DNA of 64,000 nt. It comes from JAIVGZ01 sp964552205 (lineage in GTDB: Bacteria > Pseudomonadota > Gammaproteobacteria > Natronospirales > JAIVGZ01). Each line of letters starts with the position of its first letter. Positions within the stretch are counted from its first letter, which is position 1. The notes under the pieces were generated by a model. It did no database searches, had not been told where the DNA came from, and worked only from the letters and a program-made list of their open reading frames with translations. Shown in pieces: positions 34,792 through 44,700 of this stretch. Location: contig CAZKFT010000009.1 in the NCBI GenBank assembly GCA_964552205.1, positions 3,961 through 67,960 of the forward strand, written 5' to 3'. The position numbers and the translations under genes are program-made.

Positions 34792-35766
34792 ATGACGGTC
34801 TTCATCATCAGGCGGTTGCTGCAGAGCCTTGCGGTTCTCGTAGTGATGTCCGTCATCGTATTTGCCGGTGTGTTCGCCATAGGCAACCCGGTGGATATCC
34901 TCGTTCCACCGGATGCCACGCAAGCGGACAGGGAAGCCTCCATAGAAGCACTCGGTCTGGACCAACCACTGGTCATCCAGTACGGCCGCTTTGTATCCAA
35001 TGCGGTCCAGGGCGACCTCGGCACCTCGTTCATCTACAACCAGCCATCGATCGATCTCATCATCTCGCGGCTACCGGCCACACTGGAATTGGCCATCTGC
35101 GCGTTGTTGATCGCCATTGTGTTTGGTATCCCCCTGGGGATGGTCGCAGGACTCAAGCCAGACTCCCTGTTCGACCGAAGTGTCATGACCGGCTCCATCC
35201 TCGGATTCAGCCTGCCCAATTTCTGGCAGGGGATGATGTTGATCATGATCTTCGCGGTATTCCTGGGATGGCTGCCATCCGGGGGTCGGGGAGAGACGGC
35301 GGTCATTCTGGGTGTTGAGACCAGCCTCGCAACCTGGGATGGCATCCGACATCTGATACTGCCTGCCCTGAACCTGGCGCTGTTCAAGCTTGCCCTGGTG
35401 GTGCGTCTGGCGCGCTCGGGTACGCGCGAGGCCATGCTGCAGGACTACGTCAAGTTCGCGCGGGCGAAGGGGCTGAAAAACCGCCGCATCGTAGGTGTGC
35501 ATGTCCTCAAGAACATCATGCTGCCCATCATCACCGTGATGGGCATGGAATTCGGCTCGCTGATTGCCTTTGCAGTCGTCACCGAAACCATCTTCTCCTG
35601 GCCGGGCATGGGCAAGCTCATCATCGACAGCATCAATGTCCTGGACAGACCGGTCATCGTTGCCTATCTGATGGTGGTCGTGGTGATGTTCATCGTCATC
35701 AACCTATTGGTGGACCTGCTGTACTCGGTCATCGACCCCCGCGTCCGTTTGCAGGATGCTCGCTGA
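34792..35766 (+). CDS. Peptide-type ABC transporter permease (DppB/OppB-like)
   Basis: 324 residues, six membrane segments. N-terminal VFIIRRLLQSLAVLVVMSVIVF and the characteristic DxPLVIQYGRF (LGLDQPLVIQYGRFVSNAVQGDLGTS) are present. The EAA-type loop YVKFARAKGLKNRRIVGVHVLKNIMLPIITVMG completes the family pattern. Forms the inner-membrane channel with the DppC-like protein. CAGGG lies 1-2 bases before the ATG, a poor spacing. Its stop overlaps the next start by 1 base. First gene of the seven-gene operon. Confidence 0.94.
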   Translation: MTVFIIRRLLQSLAVLVVMSVIVFAGVFAIGNPVDILVPPDATQADREASIEALGLDQPLVIQYGRFVSNAVQGDLGTSFIYNQPSIDLIISRLPATLELAICALLIAIVFGIPLGMVAGLKPDSLFDRSVMTGSILGFSLPNFWQGMMLIMIFAVFLGWLPSGGRGETAVILGVETSLATWDGIRHLILPALNLALFKLALVVRLARSGTREAMLQDYVKFARAKGLKNRRIVGVHVLKNIMLPIITVMGMEFGSLIAFAVVTETIFSWPGMGKLIIDSINVLDRPVIVAYLMVVVVMFIVINLLVDLLYSVIDPRVRLQDAR

Positions 35767-36635
35767 TGAACATGCGCCAGCAGATAGTCGAGGGATTCCG
35801 CCAGTCGCCGTTTGCGCTTGGGGCCTGTGTGGTGACAGCCATCATCATCCTGAGCGCAATTTTCGCTCCATGGCTGGCGCCGCAGAATCCCTATGATCTC
35901 GCCGCACTGGAAATCATGGACAATCGAGCGGCACCAGGTCATGTCGGCGTGGACGGGATGCGCTACCTGCTGGGAACGGACGGGCAGGGCAGAGATGTGT
36001 TCTCGGCGATGCTGTACGGCTTGCGTACCTCGCTTGGAGTCGGTGTGCTCGCGGGTCTGATTGCCATTGCCGTCGGCACTGCCCTCGGCTTGTTGGCGGC
36101 ATACTTCGGTGGTTGGGTGGATGCGCTGGTCATGCGGGTGGTAGACCTCATGTTGGGCTTCCCGACCATTCTTGTCGCGCTGATTCTGCTGGCCATACTG
36201 GGGCAGGGAACCGATAAGGTCATCATCGCGCTGGTTTTGGTGCAGTGGTCTTACTTCGCGCGAACGGTCCGCGGTACCGCTTTGGCGGAACGACAGAAAG
36301 AGTATGTGGAGGCAGCGCGGTCCTTGGGCTTGAGTCATCGGCGTGTGGTTTTCCGCCATCTGCTACCGAACTGTCTGCCTCCGGTCATCGTGGTCGGCAC
36401 CATCCAGATTGCCAATGCCATTTCCATCGAAGCGACCCTGAGCTTTCTCGGCCTCGGCGTACCCATTACCGAGCCTTCACTAGGCTTGTTGATTGCCAAT
36501 GGATACCAATACCTGCTGTCCGGCCTCTACTGGATCAGTGTGTATCCCGGCCTCCTGCTTCTCGTGACGATTTTCTCCATCAATATCGTTGGCGACCGAC
36601 TGCGGGAAATCCTCAACCCGAGGTTGCAGCGATGA
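35766..36635 (+). CDS. Peptide-type ABC transporter permease (DppC/OppC-like)
   Basis: 289 residues. N-terminal oligopeptide-permease segment (LGACVVTAIIILSAIFAPWLAPQNPYDLA), HxLGTDxxGRDVFS-type YLLGTDGQGRDVFSAMLYGLRTSLGVG, and the EAA loop YVEAARSLGLSHRRVVFRHLLPNCLPPVIV. Pairs with the DppB-like permease. The ATG overlaps the upstream TGA (TGATG) and its own stop overlaps the next ATG. Confidence 0.94.
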   Translation: MNMRQQIVEGFRQSPFALGACVVTAIIILSAIFAPWLAPQNPYDLAALEIMDNRAAPGHVGVDGMRYLLGTDGQGRDVFSAMLYGLRTSLGVGVLAGLIAIAVGTALGLLAAYFGGWVDALVMRVVDLMLGFPTILVALILLAILGQGTDKVIIALVLVQWSYFARTVRGTALAERQKEYVEAARSLGLSHRRVVFRHLLPNCLPPVIVVGTIQIANAISIEATLSFLGLGVPITEPSLGLLIANGYQYLLSGLYWISVYPGLLLLVTIFSINIVGDRLREILNPRLQR

Positions 36636-37600
36636 CTGCCACGCTCGTTGTCGACAATCTGCGAACGCATTTCCGCACGCGTGCCGGCGTCGCGCGCGCG
36701 GTGGATGGGGTGAGCTTCTCGCTGGAACGAGGGGAGATACTCGGGTTGGTTGGTGAGTCAGGATCGGGGAAGTCGGTGACGGGGTTCTCGATCATCGGCC
36801 TGATTGACCCGCCCGGCGAGATCGTCGGCGGTCGTATCCTGTTTCAGGGTGAGGACCTTGCAAGCAAGGATGAGGAGGCGCTGCGTCAGCTGCGGGGCCG
36901 CCGCATCGCGATGATTTTCCAAGATCCAATGATGACTTTGAATCCTGTCTTGCGGGTGGACACCCAGATGGTCGAGGCCATCCGGGCACACGAGAAAGTC
37001 TCGACTGCCGTGGCCACCGCACGGGCGCGAGAGGCCTTGGTCGCGGTCGGCATTCCCGCGCCTGACGAACGGCTGAAAGCCTACCCTCACCAGTTGTCCG
37101 GTGGCATGCGCCAGCGTGTCGCCATCGCCATCGCCCTGCTGCACAAACCCGATCTGATCATTGCGGACGAGCCGACAACGGCGTTGGATGTCACCATCCA
37201 AGCGCAGATTCTTGAACTGGTGCAGCGACTGTGTCGTGAGTCAGGGACCGCGCTCATCTGGATTTCCCACGACCTTGCGGTAGTCGCCGCATTGGCCCAG
37301 CGGGTATGCGTGATGTATGCCGGTCGCATCATCGAATCCGGGCCGGTAGATGATGTCATCGACCATCCTCAGCATCCCTACACGCGGGGGCTAATCGGAT
37401 CGCTGCCGGGTCAGAACCAACGCGGACAACCCTTGTTGCAGATTCCCGGCATGACCCCCTCCCTGTTGAATCTGCCGGAGGGTTGCGCGTTCCGACCTCG
37501 CTGTGACCGTGCGACGGACGCCTGTGGCATAGCGCCTTCCGAGGTCCATCACGCTGGCCGGGTGCTCAGATGTCATCACCCCATAGGAGAGGGTGTATGA
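36632..37600 (+). CDS. Peptide-type ABC transporter ATP-binding protein (DppD/OppD-like)
   Basis: 322 residues starting MTATLVVDNLRTHF. Walker A GESGSGKS, Q-loop IFQDPMMTLNPVLRVDTQ, signature LSGGMRQRVAIAIALLHKPDLIIADEPTTALD, H-loop SHD. The C-terminal oligopeptide-ABC cysteine cluster (CAFRPRCDRATDAC and later RCHHP) that can hold an iron-sulfur cluster is present. ATGA overlaps join it to both neighbours. Confidence 0.94.
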   Translation: MTATLVVDNLRTHFRTRAGVARAVDGVSFSLERGEILGLVGESGSGKSVTGFSIIGLIDPPGEIVGGRILFQGEDLASKDEEALRQLRGRRIAMIFQDPMMTLNPVLRVDTQMVEAIRAHEKVSTAVATARAREALVAVGIPAPDERLKAYPHQLSGGMRQRVAIAIALLHKPDLIIADEPTTALDVTIQAQILELVQRLCRESGTALIWISHDLAVVAALAQRVCVMYAGRIIESGPVDDVIDHPQHPYTRGLIGSLPGQNQRGQPLLQIPGMTPSLLNLPEGCAFRPRCDRATDACGIAPSEVHHAGRVLRCHHPIGEGV

Positions 37601-38601
37601 ACGCGCCTTTGCTCCAGCTGGACAAAGTGGCCAAGCGCTTCGCCCGCAAACCCGATGTTGTCGAGCGGATGTTACGCAGGCTCGGAATGGAAGTTGCAAA
37701 TCCAGTTGTACATGCCATTGATGAGGTGTCGCTCTCCCTGCACCCGGGAGAATTTGTGGGACTCGTAGGCGAGTCCGGCTGCGGTAAGTCCACGCTCGGT
37801 CGCATCATCGCCGGCATCCACGACGCCAGCGCAGGGGCGATGCGTTTACAGGGTCAGGATGTTTACGCGCTGGACGGGGAAGCCCGCAGAAAGGCCTTCC
37901 TCAAAGTGCAGATGATTTTCCAGGATCCCTATTCGTCGCTCAATCCCCGCATGCGTGTGCGCGACATCGTCGGCGAGGCGCCGGTGGTTCATGGGCTCTG
38001 TGCCGCTGGGGAGCTTGAGGAATATGTTGGCGGCGTGTTGCAGCGCGTTGGGCTGGATGCCTCATATATCAATCGCTTTCCCCACCAGTTTTCCGGAGGC
38101 CAGCGCCAGAGGGTCAGCATCGCACGCGCTTTGGCAGTCAAGCCGGACCTGATTGTGTGTGATGAGTCGGTGGCGGCGCTGGATGTGTCGATACAGGCCC
38201 AGGTCCTGAACCTGTTCATGCAGCTGCGAGCGGAAACCGGTGCAACCTGGCTGTTCATCAGTCACGACCTTGGTGTGGTGGAACATGTCTGCGACCGCGT
38301 CCTCATCATGTACCTCGGTCGTATCGTAGAGAGCGGTCCGACTGATGAACTCTATGCGGACCCTCGTCATCCCTATACCCGCGCGCTGCTGGACGACTTG
38401 CCGCGTCTGGACCGTCGCAAGCGGGCATTTGCCCCGGTGAAGGGCGAGATTCCGTCACCCCTGGATCCGCCTTCTGGATGCCACTTCCATCCGCGCTGCC
38501 CGCTCGCTGGTCCGCGGTGCCAGCGAGAACGGCCGCTCCTCAAGCCCGTTGGCGAAGGCCGCCTGTCCGCCTGCCATCTGCACGACGGAGGTGTGGAATG
38601 A
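37597..38601 (+). CDS. Peptide-type ABC transporter ATP-binding protein (DppF/OppF-like)
   Basis: 334 residues starting MNAPLLQLDKVAKRF. Walker A GESGCGKST, FQDPYSSLNPRMRV, signature FSGGQRQRVSIARALAVKPDLIVCDESVAALDVS, H-loop SHD. C-terminal CHFHPRCPLAGPRC matches the oligopeptide family cysteine motif. Note DES instead of DEP after Walker B, common in OppF. Partner of the DppD-like ATPase; coupled by ATGA overlaps on both sides. Confidence 0.94.
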   Translation: MNAPLLQLDKVAKRFARKPDVVERMLRRLGMEVANPVVHAIDEVSLSLHPGEFVGLVGESGCGKSTLGRIIAGIHDASAGAMRLQGQDVYALDGEARRKAFLKVQMIFQDPYSSLNPRMRVRDIVGEAPVVHGLCAAGELEEYVGGVLQRVGLDASYINRFPHQFSGGQRQRVSIARALAVKPDLIVCDESVAALDVSIQAQVLNLFMQLRAETGATWLFISHDLGVVEHVCDRVLIMYLGRIVESGPTDELYADPRHPYTRALLDDLPRLDRRKRAFAPVKGEIPSPLDPPSGCHFHPRCPLAGPRCQRERPLLKPVGEGRLSACHLHDGGVE

Positions 38602-40169
38602 AACGGCTGGTCGGTGCGCTCGCGCTGTTGTTGATGAGCACCAGTTGGCAAGCGGTACATGCGGACGAAGTGACCGTCGGTTTGCAGTCAGGCCCTACGT
38701 CCATGGATCCCCATTTCTTCATCAGTACCCCGAATCAGGCGGCCTCGCTCCACCTGTTCGACCCCCTGATGCGTCGCGATGACGAGATGCGCTTTACGCC
38801 AGCGCTCGCGACCGAGTGGTATCGCATCGACGACCGGACCTGGGAGTTCAAGCTACGTCGCGGCGTGAAGTTCCACGACGGCAGTGATTTCACGGCAGAG
38901 GATGTGGCATTCACCGTGCGGCGGGTACCGGAGGTGCCGCATAGCCCCGCCTCGTTCACCGCCGCGGTTTCCGAGATAGAAGAGACCATCGTTGTGGACC
39001 CGTACACCATCCGGTTCAGAACGCGGACCCCATTTCCGTTGTTCGCCAGTGAAATTTCCCGTCTGTACATCGTTTCTCATCGACTGGCGAATGGCGCTAG
39101 CTCTCAGGACTTCAATTCTGGCAAGGCCGCCATCGGGACCGGGCCCTACCGATTCGTTTCATACGCACCGGGCGAGCGCATGGAAATGGTCCGCAACGAT
39201 GCGTACTGGGGACCGAAGGCGCCGTTCCGACAGGTGACATTCCGCATCATCGGGAATGATGCGGCGCGCGTCGCAGCCTTGTTGTCGGGGTCGGTTGATT
39301 TGATCGATGTCGTTCCGCCTGCTGATATGGAGCGGCTCGCGGACGATCCGCGGGTGCGGCTTTGGCAGACCGCCTCGGCCAGGCTGATTTATCTCCATAT
39401 GGACCATGCGCGCGAGGTGTCTCCTTACATCACCGACCGCCGTGGCCGCCCCTTATCCCGGAACCCCTTGCAGGACCATCGCGTCCGCTTGGCCTTGTCG
39501 AAGCTCATCAACCGTCGCGCGATTGTTGACAGGGTCATGTTCGGGGCCGCGGAACCCGCCGGTCAGCTGGTCCCCCCGGGCCTGTTTGGTCATGCACCGG
39601 ATCTGGTCGCGGAGGACTACGACCCCGAAGGTGCGCGCCGCTTGCTGGCCGAAGCCGGGTATCCCGAAGGATTCAGAATTACCTTGCACGGGCCGAACAA
39701 CCGATTCATCAATGACGGGCAGGTCACCCTGACCGTGGCCCAGCTGCTCGCGAGGGGTGGTATCGACATGCGCGTGCAGATCATGCCCGCCAATGTCTTT
39801 TTCCAGCGGGCGGGCTTGCAGGAGTTCAGCTTGTTTCTGGTGGGATACAGCTCTTCGTCAGGAGACGCGTTCAGGGGTCTGAGAGCGGTGCTGGCATCGT
39901 GGAACCCGCAAGAAGGCATGGGCGCCAACAATCGTGGACGGTACTCAAACCCGGTGGTGGACGAACTCATCCGTTCCGCGTTGGTTGAGATGGACGACGA
40001 CGCACGGGAGGAATTGTCACGCCAGGCAGCCCGTGTGGCTTTCGACGATGTTGCCGTCATTCCGCTGTACTTCCAGCACAACGTATGGGCGACGCGCCCC
40101 GGCTTGCGCTACAACCCACGTCGCGATGAGCGCACGTTGGTGACCAACTTGGTCAGGGAGGACCGATGA
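38598..40169 (+). CDS. Periplasmic peptide/nickel-type substrate-binding protein (SBP family 5)
   Basis: 523 residues with a cleavable signal peptide (MKRLVGALALLLMSTSWQAVHA), followed by the family 5 pattern: LQSGPTSMDPHFF, LATEWYRIDDRTWEFKLRRGVKFHDGSDFTAEDVAFTVRRV, GTGPYRFVSYAPGERMEMVRNDAYWG, and PLYFQHNVWATRPG at the end. It captures the substrate for the importer. Being encoded inside the operon, after the ATPases, makes the set complete. ATGA overlaps link it to both neighbours. Confidence 0.94.
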   Translation: MKRLVGALALLLMSTSWQAVHADEVTVGLQSGPTSMDPHFFISTPNQAASLHLFDPLMRRDDEMRFTPALATEWYRIDDRTWEFKLRRGVKFHDGSDFTAEDVAFTVRRVPEVPHSPASFTAAVSEIEETIVVDPYTIRFRTRTPFPLFASEISRLYIVSHRLANGASSQDFNSGKAAIGTGPYRFVSYAPGERMEMVRNDAYWGPKAPFRQVTFRIIGNDAARVAALLSGSVDLIDVVPPADMERLADDPRVRLWQTASARLIYLHMDHAREVSPYITDRRGRPLSRNPLQDHRVRLALSKLINRRAIVDRVMFGAAEPAGQLVPPGLFGHAPDLVAEDYDPEGARRLLAEAGYPEGFRITLHGPNNRFINDGQVTLTVAQLLARGGIDMRVQIMPANVFFQRAGLQEFSLFLVGYSSSSGDAFRGLRAVLASWNPQEGMGANNRGRYSNPVVDELIRSALVEMDDDAREELSRQAARVAFDDVAVIPLYFQHNVWATRPGLRYNPRRDERTLVTNLVREDR

Positions 40170-41944
40170 GCGTATCGCGACATGAAATCATGGTACCCAT
40201 GCGAGATGGCGTTCGTCTGGCAACGGACATTTATGTTCCGGAAGGTGCGGATCTAGACACCTGTACGCCGAGGCCGGTGATTCTGGAGCGGACCCCGTAT
40301 GGCAAACGGCAGCTATATCGGACAGAGCGTACCCGTGAAGATGAGACGCCTATGCCGCGAGAGGACATCGCCGCCTGGTTCACACGCCATGGTTACATTG
40401 TTGTGTACCAGGATTGCCGCGGTCGCTTTGCCTCCGAGGGGGATTTCACCAAGTACCTCGGTGAAGGGCCCGACGGCTATGACACCATGGCGTGGCTGGT
40501 GGCACAGCCCTTCTGTAACGGGCGCATCGGCACCATGGGATTGTCCTATGCCGCGCACACTCAAAGCGCAGCTGCCTGCCTGGACCCGCCAGGCCTTCGC
40601 TGCATGCTGCTCGACTCCGGCGGTTTTTCTAACGCGTTTCAGGGGGGGATTCGTCAGGGTGGTGCGCTGGAACTCAAACAAGCAACCTGGGCAATCAAGC
40701 ACGCACGCTTGAGCCGTACGGCGCAGGACAATCCGGACATTGCTGCAGCATTGGATGCCGAGGATATTCACGCATGGTTCAAGCCGGAACGCATGCCGTG
40801 GAAGCGCGGTGAGTCACCCATACGGTGGGTTCCAGAGTACGAGGACTACCTTTTCCAACAGTGGGAACATGCAGAATTCGACGATTACTGGAAGCAGGTA
40901 GGACTGTTTGCGGCCGGTTACTACCGGGAGTATGCCAATGTTCCGATGTTGCACATGTCGAGTTGGTACGACGCATATGCCCGCACCGCCACAGAGAACT
41001 TCACAGGGCTCGCTTCGCATGGCAAAGGCCCTCTGCAACTTGTACTGGGCCCGTGGTTGCACGGCCACCGGTCAGACACCTTCAGTGGTGATGTGGACTT
41101 CGGCTCGCAGGCAACGCTCGACGACAACCTTGCTGCGAACTATCTTGAATTCCGCCGCTTGTGGTTCGACCGCTGGCTCATGGAAGTGGACAACGAGGTG
41201 GCTGACCAAGCGGCGGTCCGCTATTTCCTCATGGGGGGTGGCTCCGGTCGCCGCAACCCCGAAGGGCGCCTGGAACATGGTGGAGGCTGGTGCGAAGCGG
41301 GGGAATGGCCACCGGCTGGTGTTCGTCACATCCCCTATTTCTTGGGTGACGATGGGCATCTGCACGCGAGGGCGCGACCGCAAGGAGCGCCCAGCCTGAG
41401 TTTCATCCATGACCCGCTGGACCCTGTACCGTCCGTGGGAGGTACGGTTACATCGGGCGCCCCCATCATGGAAGGCGGTGGGTTCGACCAGACAATACTG
41501 GACAGCCGTAAGGACATCCTGATGTTCGTCAGTGACCCGCTCGAAGAGGACATGGAATTGACCGGTTCGCTGGTCGCAGAATTGTGGGTGGCATCCGACG
41601 CAGTGGACACAGACATCACGGTCAAACTGATTGACTGGTATCCTCCAAGCGACGACTATCCTCGGGGCTATGCACTCAACATCACAGACGGCATTCTCAG
41701 GTTGCGCTACCGTGATTCGTGGGAGCACCCGTCAATGTTGACGCCCGGTGAGCCGGTGAAAATCCGAGTGGAGCCTTTCCCGTCCAGCAACCTCTTCAAG
41801 ACGGGCCATCGGATTCGGATCGACATTGCATCCAGCAAGTATCCGCACTTCGACCTCAACCCACTGATGCAGAAATCCCGGAATACCATTCTGATGGATG
41901 CCGACCATCCGTCCCGCGTGCTGCTACCGGTACGCTGTCGATGA
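40166..41944 (+). CDS. CocE/NonD-family (S15-type) hydrolase
   Basis: 592 residues, no signal peptide. N-terminal VPMRDGVRLATDIYVPEGAD and RTPYGK, then IVVYQDCRGRFASEGDF, nucleophile in GTMGLSYAAH (Ser127), and LGPWLHGH carrying the probable catalytic His. A C-terminal PepX_C jelly-roll follows (FVSDPLEEDMELTGSLVAELWVASDAVDTDITVKL). The family includes X-Pro dipeptidyl peptidases, cocaine esterase, and cephalosporin/glutaryl acylases, so it cleaves amide or ester bonds. Position after the peptide importer suggests it acts in the cytoplasm on the imported compound. Coupled by ATGA overlaps. Confidence 0.92.
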   Translation: MSVSRHEIMVPMRDGVRLATDIYVPEGADLDTCTPRPVILERTPYGKRQLYRTERTREDETPMPREDIAAWFTRHGYIVVYQDCRGRFASEGDFTKYLGEGPDGYDTMAWLVAQPFCNGRIGTMGLSYAAHTQSAAACLDPPGLRCMLLDSGGFSNAFQGGIRQGGALELKQATWAIKHARLSRTAQDNPDIAAALDAEDIHAWFKPERMPWKRGESPIRWVPEYEDYLFQQWEHAEFDDYWKQVGLFAAGYYREYANVPMLHMSSWYDAYARTATENFTGLASHGKGPLQLVLGPWLHGHRSDTFSGDVDFGSQATLDDNLAANYLEFRRLWFDRWLMEVDNEVADQAAVRYFLMGGGSGRRNPEGRLEHGGGWCEAGEWPPAGVRHIPYFLGDDGHLHARARPQGAPSLSFIHDPLDPVPSVGGTVTSGAPIMEGGGFDQTILDSRKDILMFVSDPLEEDMELTGSLVAELWVASDAVDTDITVKLIDWYPPSDDYPRGYALNITDGILRLRYRDSWEHPSMLTPGEPVKIRVEPFPSSNLFKTGHRIRIDIASSKYPHFDLNPLMQKSRNTILMDADHPSRVLLPVRCR

Positions 41945-43122
41945 GAGTGATGCTGACCGGTCAGTCGCTCATCAAGCGCGACCTGCGCATGTATGAGGAC
42001 GAGGGCATTGCCGGAGTACGTAGCCTGCTGCGCTCTGCAGATTGCGCCTTCACCAATTACGAAGGCACGATTCAGGGAGTTTACGGTGGGTGGCCCATGA
42101 AGGATCGGTTCATCCACGCGGCGGACCCGACAGTTCTCGACTCGCTGAAGGATCTGGGAATCAACCTGCTAGCACTTTCCAACAACCACGCATTTGATCT
42201 TGGCCCGGCAGGAATCCTGTCGACTCTGGAGGAATGCGGTGTACGCGGCCTGGTCACGGCCGGGGCTGGCCCGGATCTCGATGCTGCGGTCCGGCCAGGC
42301 GTACTGCGGACTCAGCAAGGCAGTATCGCGTTGGTTTCGATGAACTCTTCAGACCATGGCGATCTGATGTATGCGCGGAACGCATCGCGACAAATTCCGG
42401 CGCGTCCTGGCATCAATGCGCAGCATGTCCGTCGGGGAGTCAGGGTTCCACTTGAGATGTATGAACAGTTGAAAGGCATCAGCTGCTCGCTGGGGAATGA
42501 ATTACGCAAGGCCGAGCGGCTACGAATGGGATTCCCGCAACCTGCCGGAGAGTCCGGAATGGATTTTTATGGCGCATGGGTGGAACCCGGCGAGTCAGCG
42601 GAGGAGTTGTACCAGTTGGACGCGACCGACCTTGAACGGAACCTCTCAACCATTCGTGAGGCGGCTGGGACCAACAAGGCGGTCATTGCCTATGTTCACC
42701 AACATCACTGGTCCCCGAGATGGCAGGATACGCCGGGCTGGCTAAGGGAAATGGGCCGCAAGTGTATAGATGCCGGCGCAACGATGTTTGTGAGTCATGG
42801 CGTTCCGATGTTACTCGGCATGGAATTCCATAAAGGGCGTCCGCTGTGTTTTGGCCTGGGCAACTTCATCTTTCATACCTACCGGGTCCAGAACTACACC
42901 GATGAAGCGAGTTGGGAGAGTGTCATCGTTGAGTGCAAGCTCGATTCCGAGGGTATCGAAGTGTTCGCACACCCGGTCATGATGCGCGCGCCGGACCGTG
43001 AGTACCCGGAGATTGCCTCAGGCAAACATCGCAAGCGCATCCTGTCTTCACTCGATGCACTCTCGCGACCATTGGGTGCCTCCGTGGACACCAACACGGG
43101 GCGCGTAAGCGCTAACGCTTGA
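41941..43122 (+). CDS. CapA-family metallophosphoesterase-like protein
   Basis: 393 residues, no signal peptide or membrane anchor. Motifs of the CapA/PgsA poly-gamma-glutamate group are readable: GQSLIKRD, NYEGTI, LLALSNNHAFDLGPAGILSTLEECG, YVHQHHW and FVSHGVPMLLGMEF with GLGNFIFHT. CapA proteins of capsule operons are membrane anchored. This one is soluble and sits last in an import/hydrolysis operon, hence more likely a hydrolase for a gamma-glutamyl-like or phospho-substrate (inference). Its 3' end overlaps the convergent aminopeptidase gene by 11 bases. Confidence 0.88.
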   Translation: MRVMLTGQSLIKRDLRMYEDEGIAGVRSLLRSADCAFTNYEGTIQGVYGGWPMKDRFIHAADPTVLDSLKDLGINLLALSNNHAFDLGPAGILSTLEECGVRGLVTAGAGPDLDAAVRPGVLRTQQGSIALVSMNSSDHGDLMYARNASRQIPARPGINAQHVRRGVRVPLEMYEQLKGISCSLGNELRKAERLRMGFPQPAGESGMDFYGAWVEPGESAEELYQLDATDLERNLSTIREAAGTNKAVIAYVHQHHWSPRWQDTPGWLREMGRKCIDAGATMFVSHGVPMLLGMEFHKGRPLCFGLGNFIFHTYRVQNYTDEASWESVIVECKLDSEGIEVFAHPVMMRAPDREYPEIASGKHRKRILSSLDALSRPLGASVDTNTGRVSANA

Positions 43123-44623
43123 CGGGCAGTGCGCGGTCGCCCAGTAGGGCGGCCAGAGTGAATTGCACGCCAAAGCCGGTATTTTCGGTCGGGATGGCAC
43201 CCAGGCCACCCTTATGTCCGCCCGCTGACAGGTCCATGTGAACCCATGGTGTGTCCTTGCCGATGAAGCGCGACAGGAAGCGTGCCCCGAGAATGTGGTC
43301 GGCGTCGCCTTCCATGCTGCATTGCTTGAGGTCCGCCACCTTGCTGTCGAGCATGGAATCGTAGTCCTCATCCTGTGGGAATGGCCAAACACGCTCACCG
43401 GTAATCGCTCCGATTTCCATCAGTCGCGCGTTGAAGTCGGGCCGGTTGGTGAACACACCGGAGTAGCGCGTTCCCAATGCGGCCACGCAGGTGCCGGTGA
43501 GGGTTGCGTAATCGAGCACCAGTCCCGGCTTTGTTCTGGCCACCAACGCCAACGTGTCGGCCAGGACCATTCTTCCTTCGGCATCGGTGTGAACGATCTC
43601 GATGGTGGTGCCATCACAGGCGGTGATGACGTCGTTCGGTTTGTAGGATTTCGGTCCGATGTGGTTCTGCGCAAGCGCCAGCCAGCAGTCCACTGTCAGT
43701 GGGGCATTGAGTTCCGTGAGTGCAAGCAAGGTGCCCAGCGCGACCGCCGAACCCATCATGTCCTCGTGCATTCCGAACATATGGCGTGCGGGTTTCAGGT
43801 TAACGCCACCGGTGTCATAGCAAATGCCCTTGCCGACGAGCGCAACATGACCTTTGGCTTTCGCACTCTTGGGCCGGTAACGGATCCGCAGAATGGCTGC
43901 ATCCTGCTCATCGCTGGCCTGCACCACGGCCAGGAACGCACCACACCCTTTTTTCGTCAGCGCTTTCGTGTCCAGAGTTTCCACGGCCCACCCAAACTCG
44001 CGCGCCAACTCCGCCACCAGCTTGCGGTAGCGCGCGGGGGGGAGTGCGTTCCCCGGTAGCGTCGACAACCACCGCGCCAGATTGTTGCCTTGGACACCGG
44101 CGAGCACCTGGCTGAAATCGATGCGCTTCGGCAATCCGAGCAAGCGCAGGCGCTGCAGTTTCGGACCCGCTTCTGGGTTGGATTTGAAGTGCGCGAGCGC
44201 GAACGCGGCAGCGCCCGTAGCTTGCACAACGGCCTCCGCCCATGAGGAAGTAGCATCCCCCAAGCCTGCGAAGCCGCAAGCCAGTTCGACACTGGACTCT
44301 TGCTGGACAACGGACAGCGCCTTGCGTGCAGTCGTGAGGCGGGTGAACGCATCGGCTTCAGGATCGACAAAGGCAACCACCAAGCGGGTGGCACGGCGAT
44401 TCCCCAGCTCAAGCACGATATGCCCGGGTGTCTTTGCCTTCCCACCTCTGCGCAAGCGTGCGTTAATCAACTCCGCCATCGGTAGCCCGGCGTCAACACG
44501 GGCCTTCTTGCCTTTCGGAACCAACAGGAGGGCATGGTCCGAGGCCTCGAAGCGCGCTGCGCTCAAGGTCGCTGTCGACTGATTAATATCAAGTTTTTCA
44601 AAGCTTGGGAGTGATATCTTCAT
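43112..44623 (-). CDS. Leucyl aminopeptidase family protein (M17)
   Basis: 503 residues. Two-domain M17 enzyme with the metal-binding block LVGKGICYDTGGVNLKP, then MHEDMMGSAVALGTLLAL, VHTDAEGRMVLADTLAL (usually NTDAEGR, here His for Asn) and LTGTCVAALG. It releases N-terminal amino acids from peptides in the cytoplasm. It lies convergent to the peptide import operon, so it may finish degradation of imported peptides, though M17 enzymes are also general housekeepers. Divergent from aceE. Confidence 0.92.
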   Translation of the reverse strand: MKISLPSFEKLDINQSTATLSAARFEASDHALLLVPKGKKARVDAGLPMAELINARLRRGGKAKTPGHIVLELGNRRATRLVVAFVDPEADAFTRLTTARKALSVVQQESSVELACGFAGLGDATSSWAEAVVQATGAAAFALAHFKSNPEAGPKLQRLRLLGLPKRIDFSQVLAGVQGNNLARWLSTLPGNALPPARYRKLVAELAREFGWAVETLDTKALTKKGCGAFLAVVQASDEQDAAILRIRYRPKSAKAKGHVALVGKGICYDTGGVNLKPARHMFGMHEDMMGSAVALGTLLALTELNAPLTVDCWLALAQNHIGPKSYKPNDVITACDGTTIEIVHTDAEGRMVLADTLALVARTKPGLVLDYATLTGTCVAALGTRYSGVFTNRPDFNARLMEIGAITGERVWPFPQDEDYDSMLDSKVADLKQCSMEGDADHILGARFLSRFIGKDTPWVHMDLSAGGHKGGLGAIPTENTGFGVQFTLAALLGDRALPVKR

Positions 44624-44700
44624 GAGGTTTCGCCTTGACCGGAAGCGGCCGAAAGCCGATGATATCAGACCCTCTCATGCGTATAAGGCATCCCCTGTCC

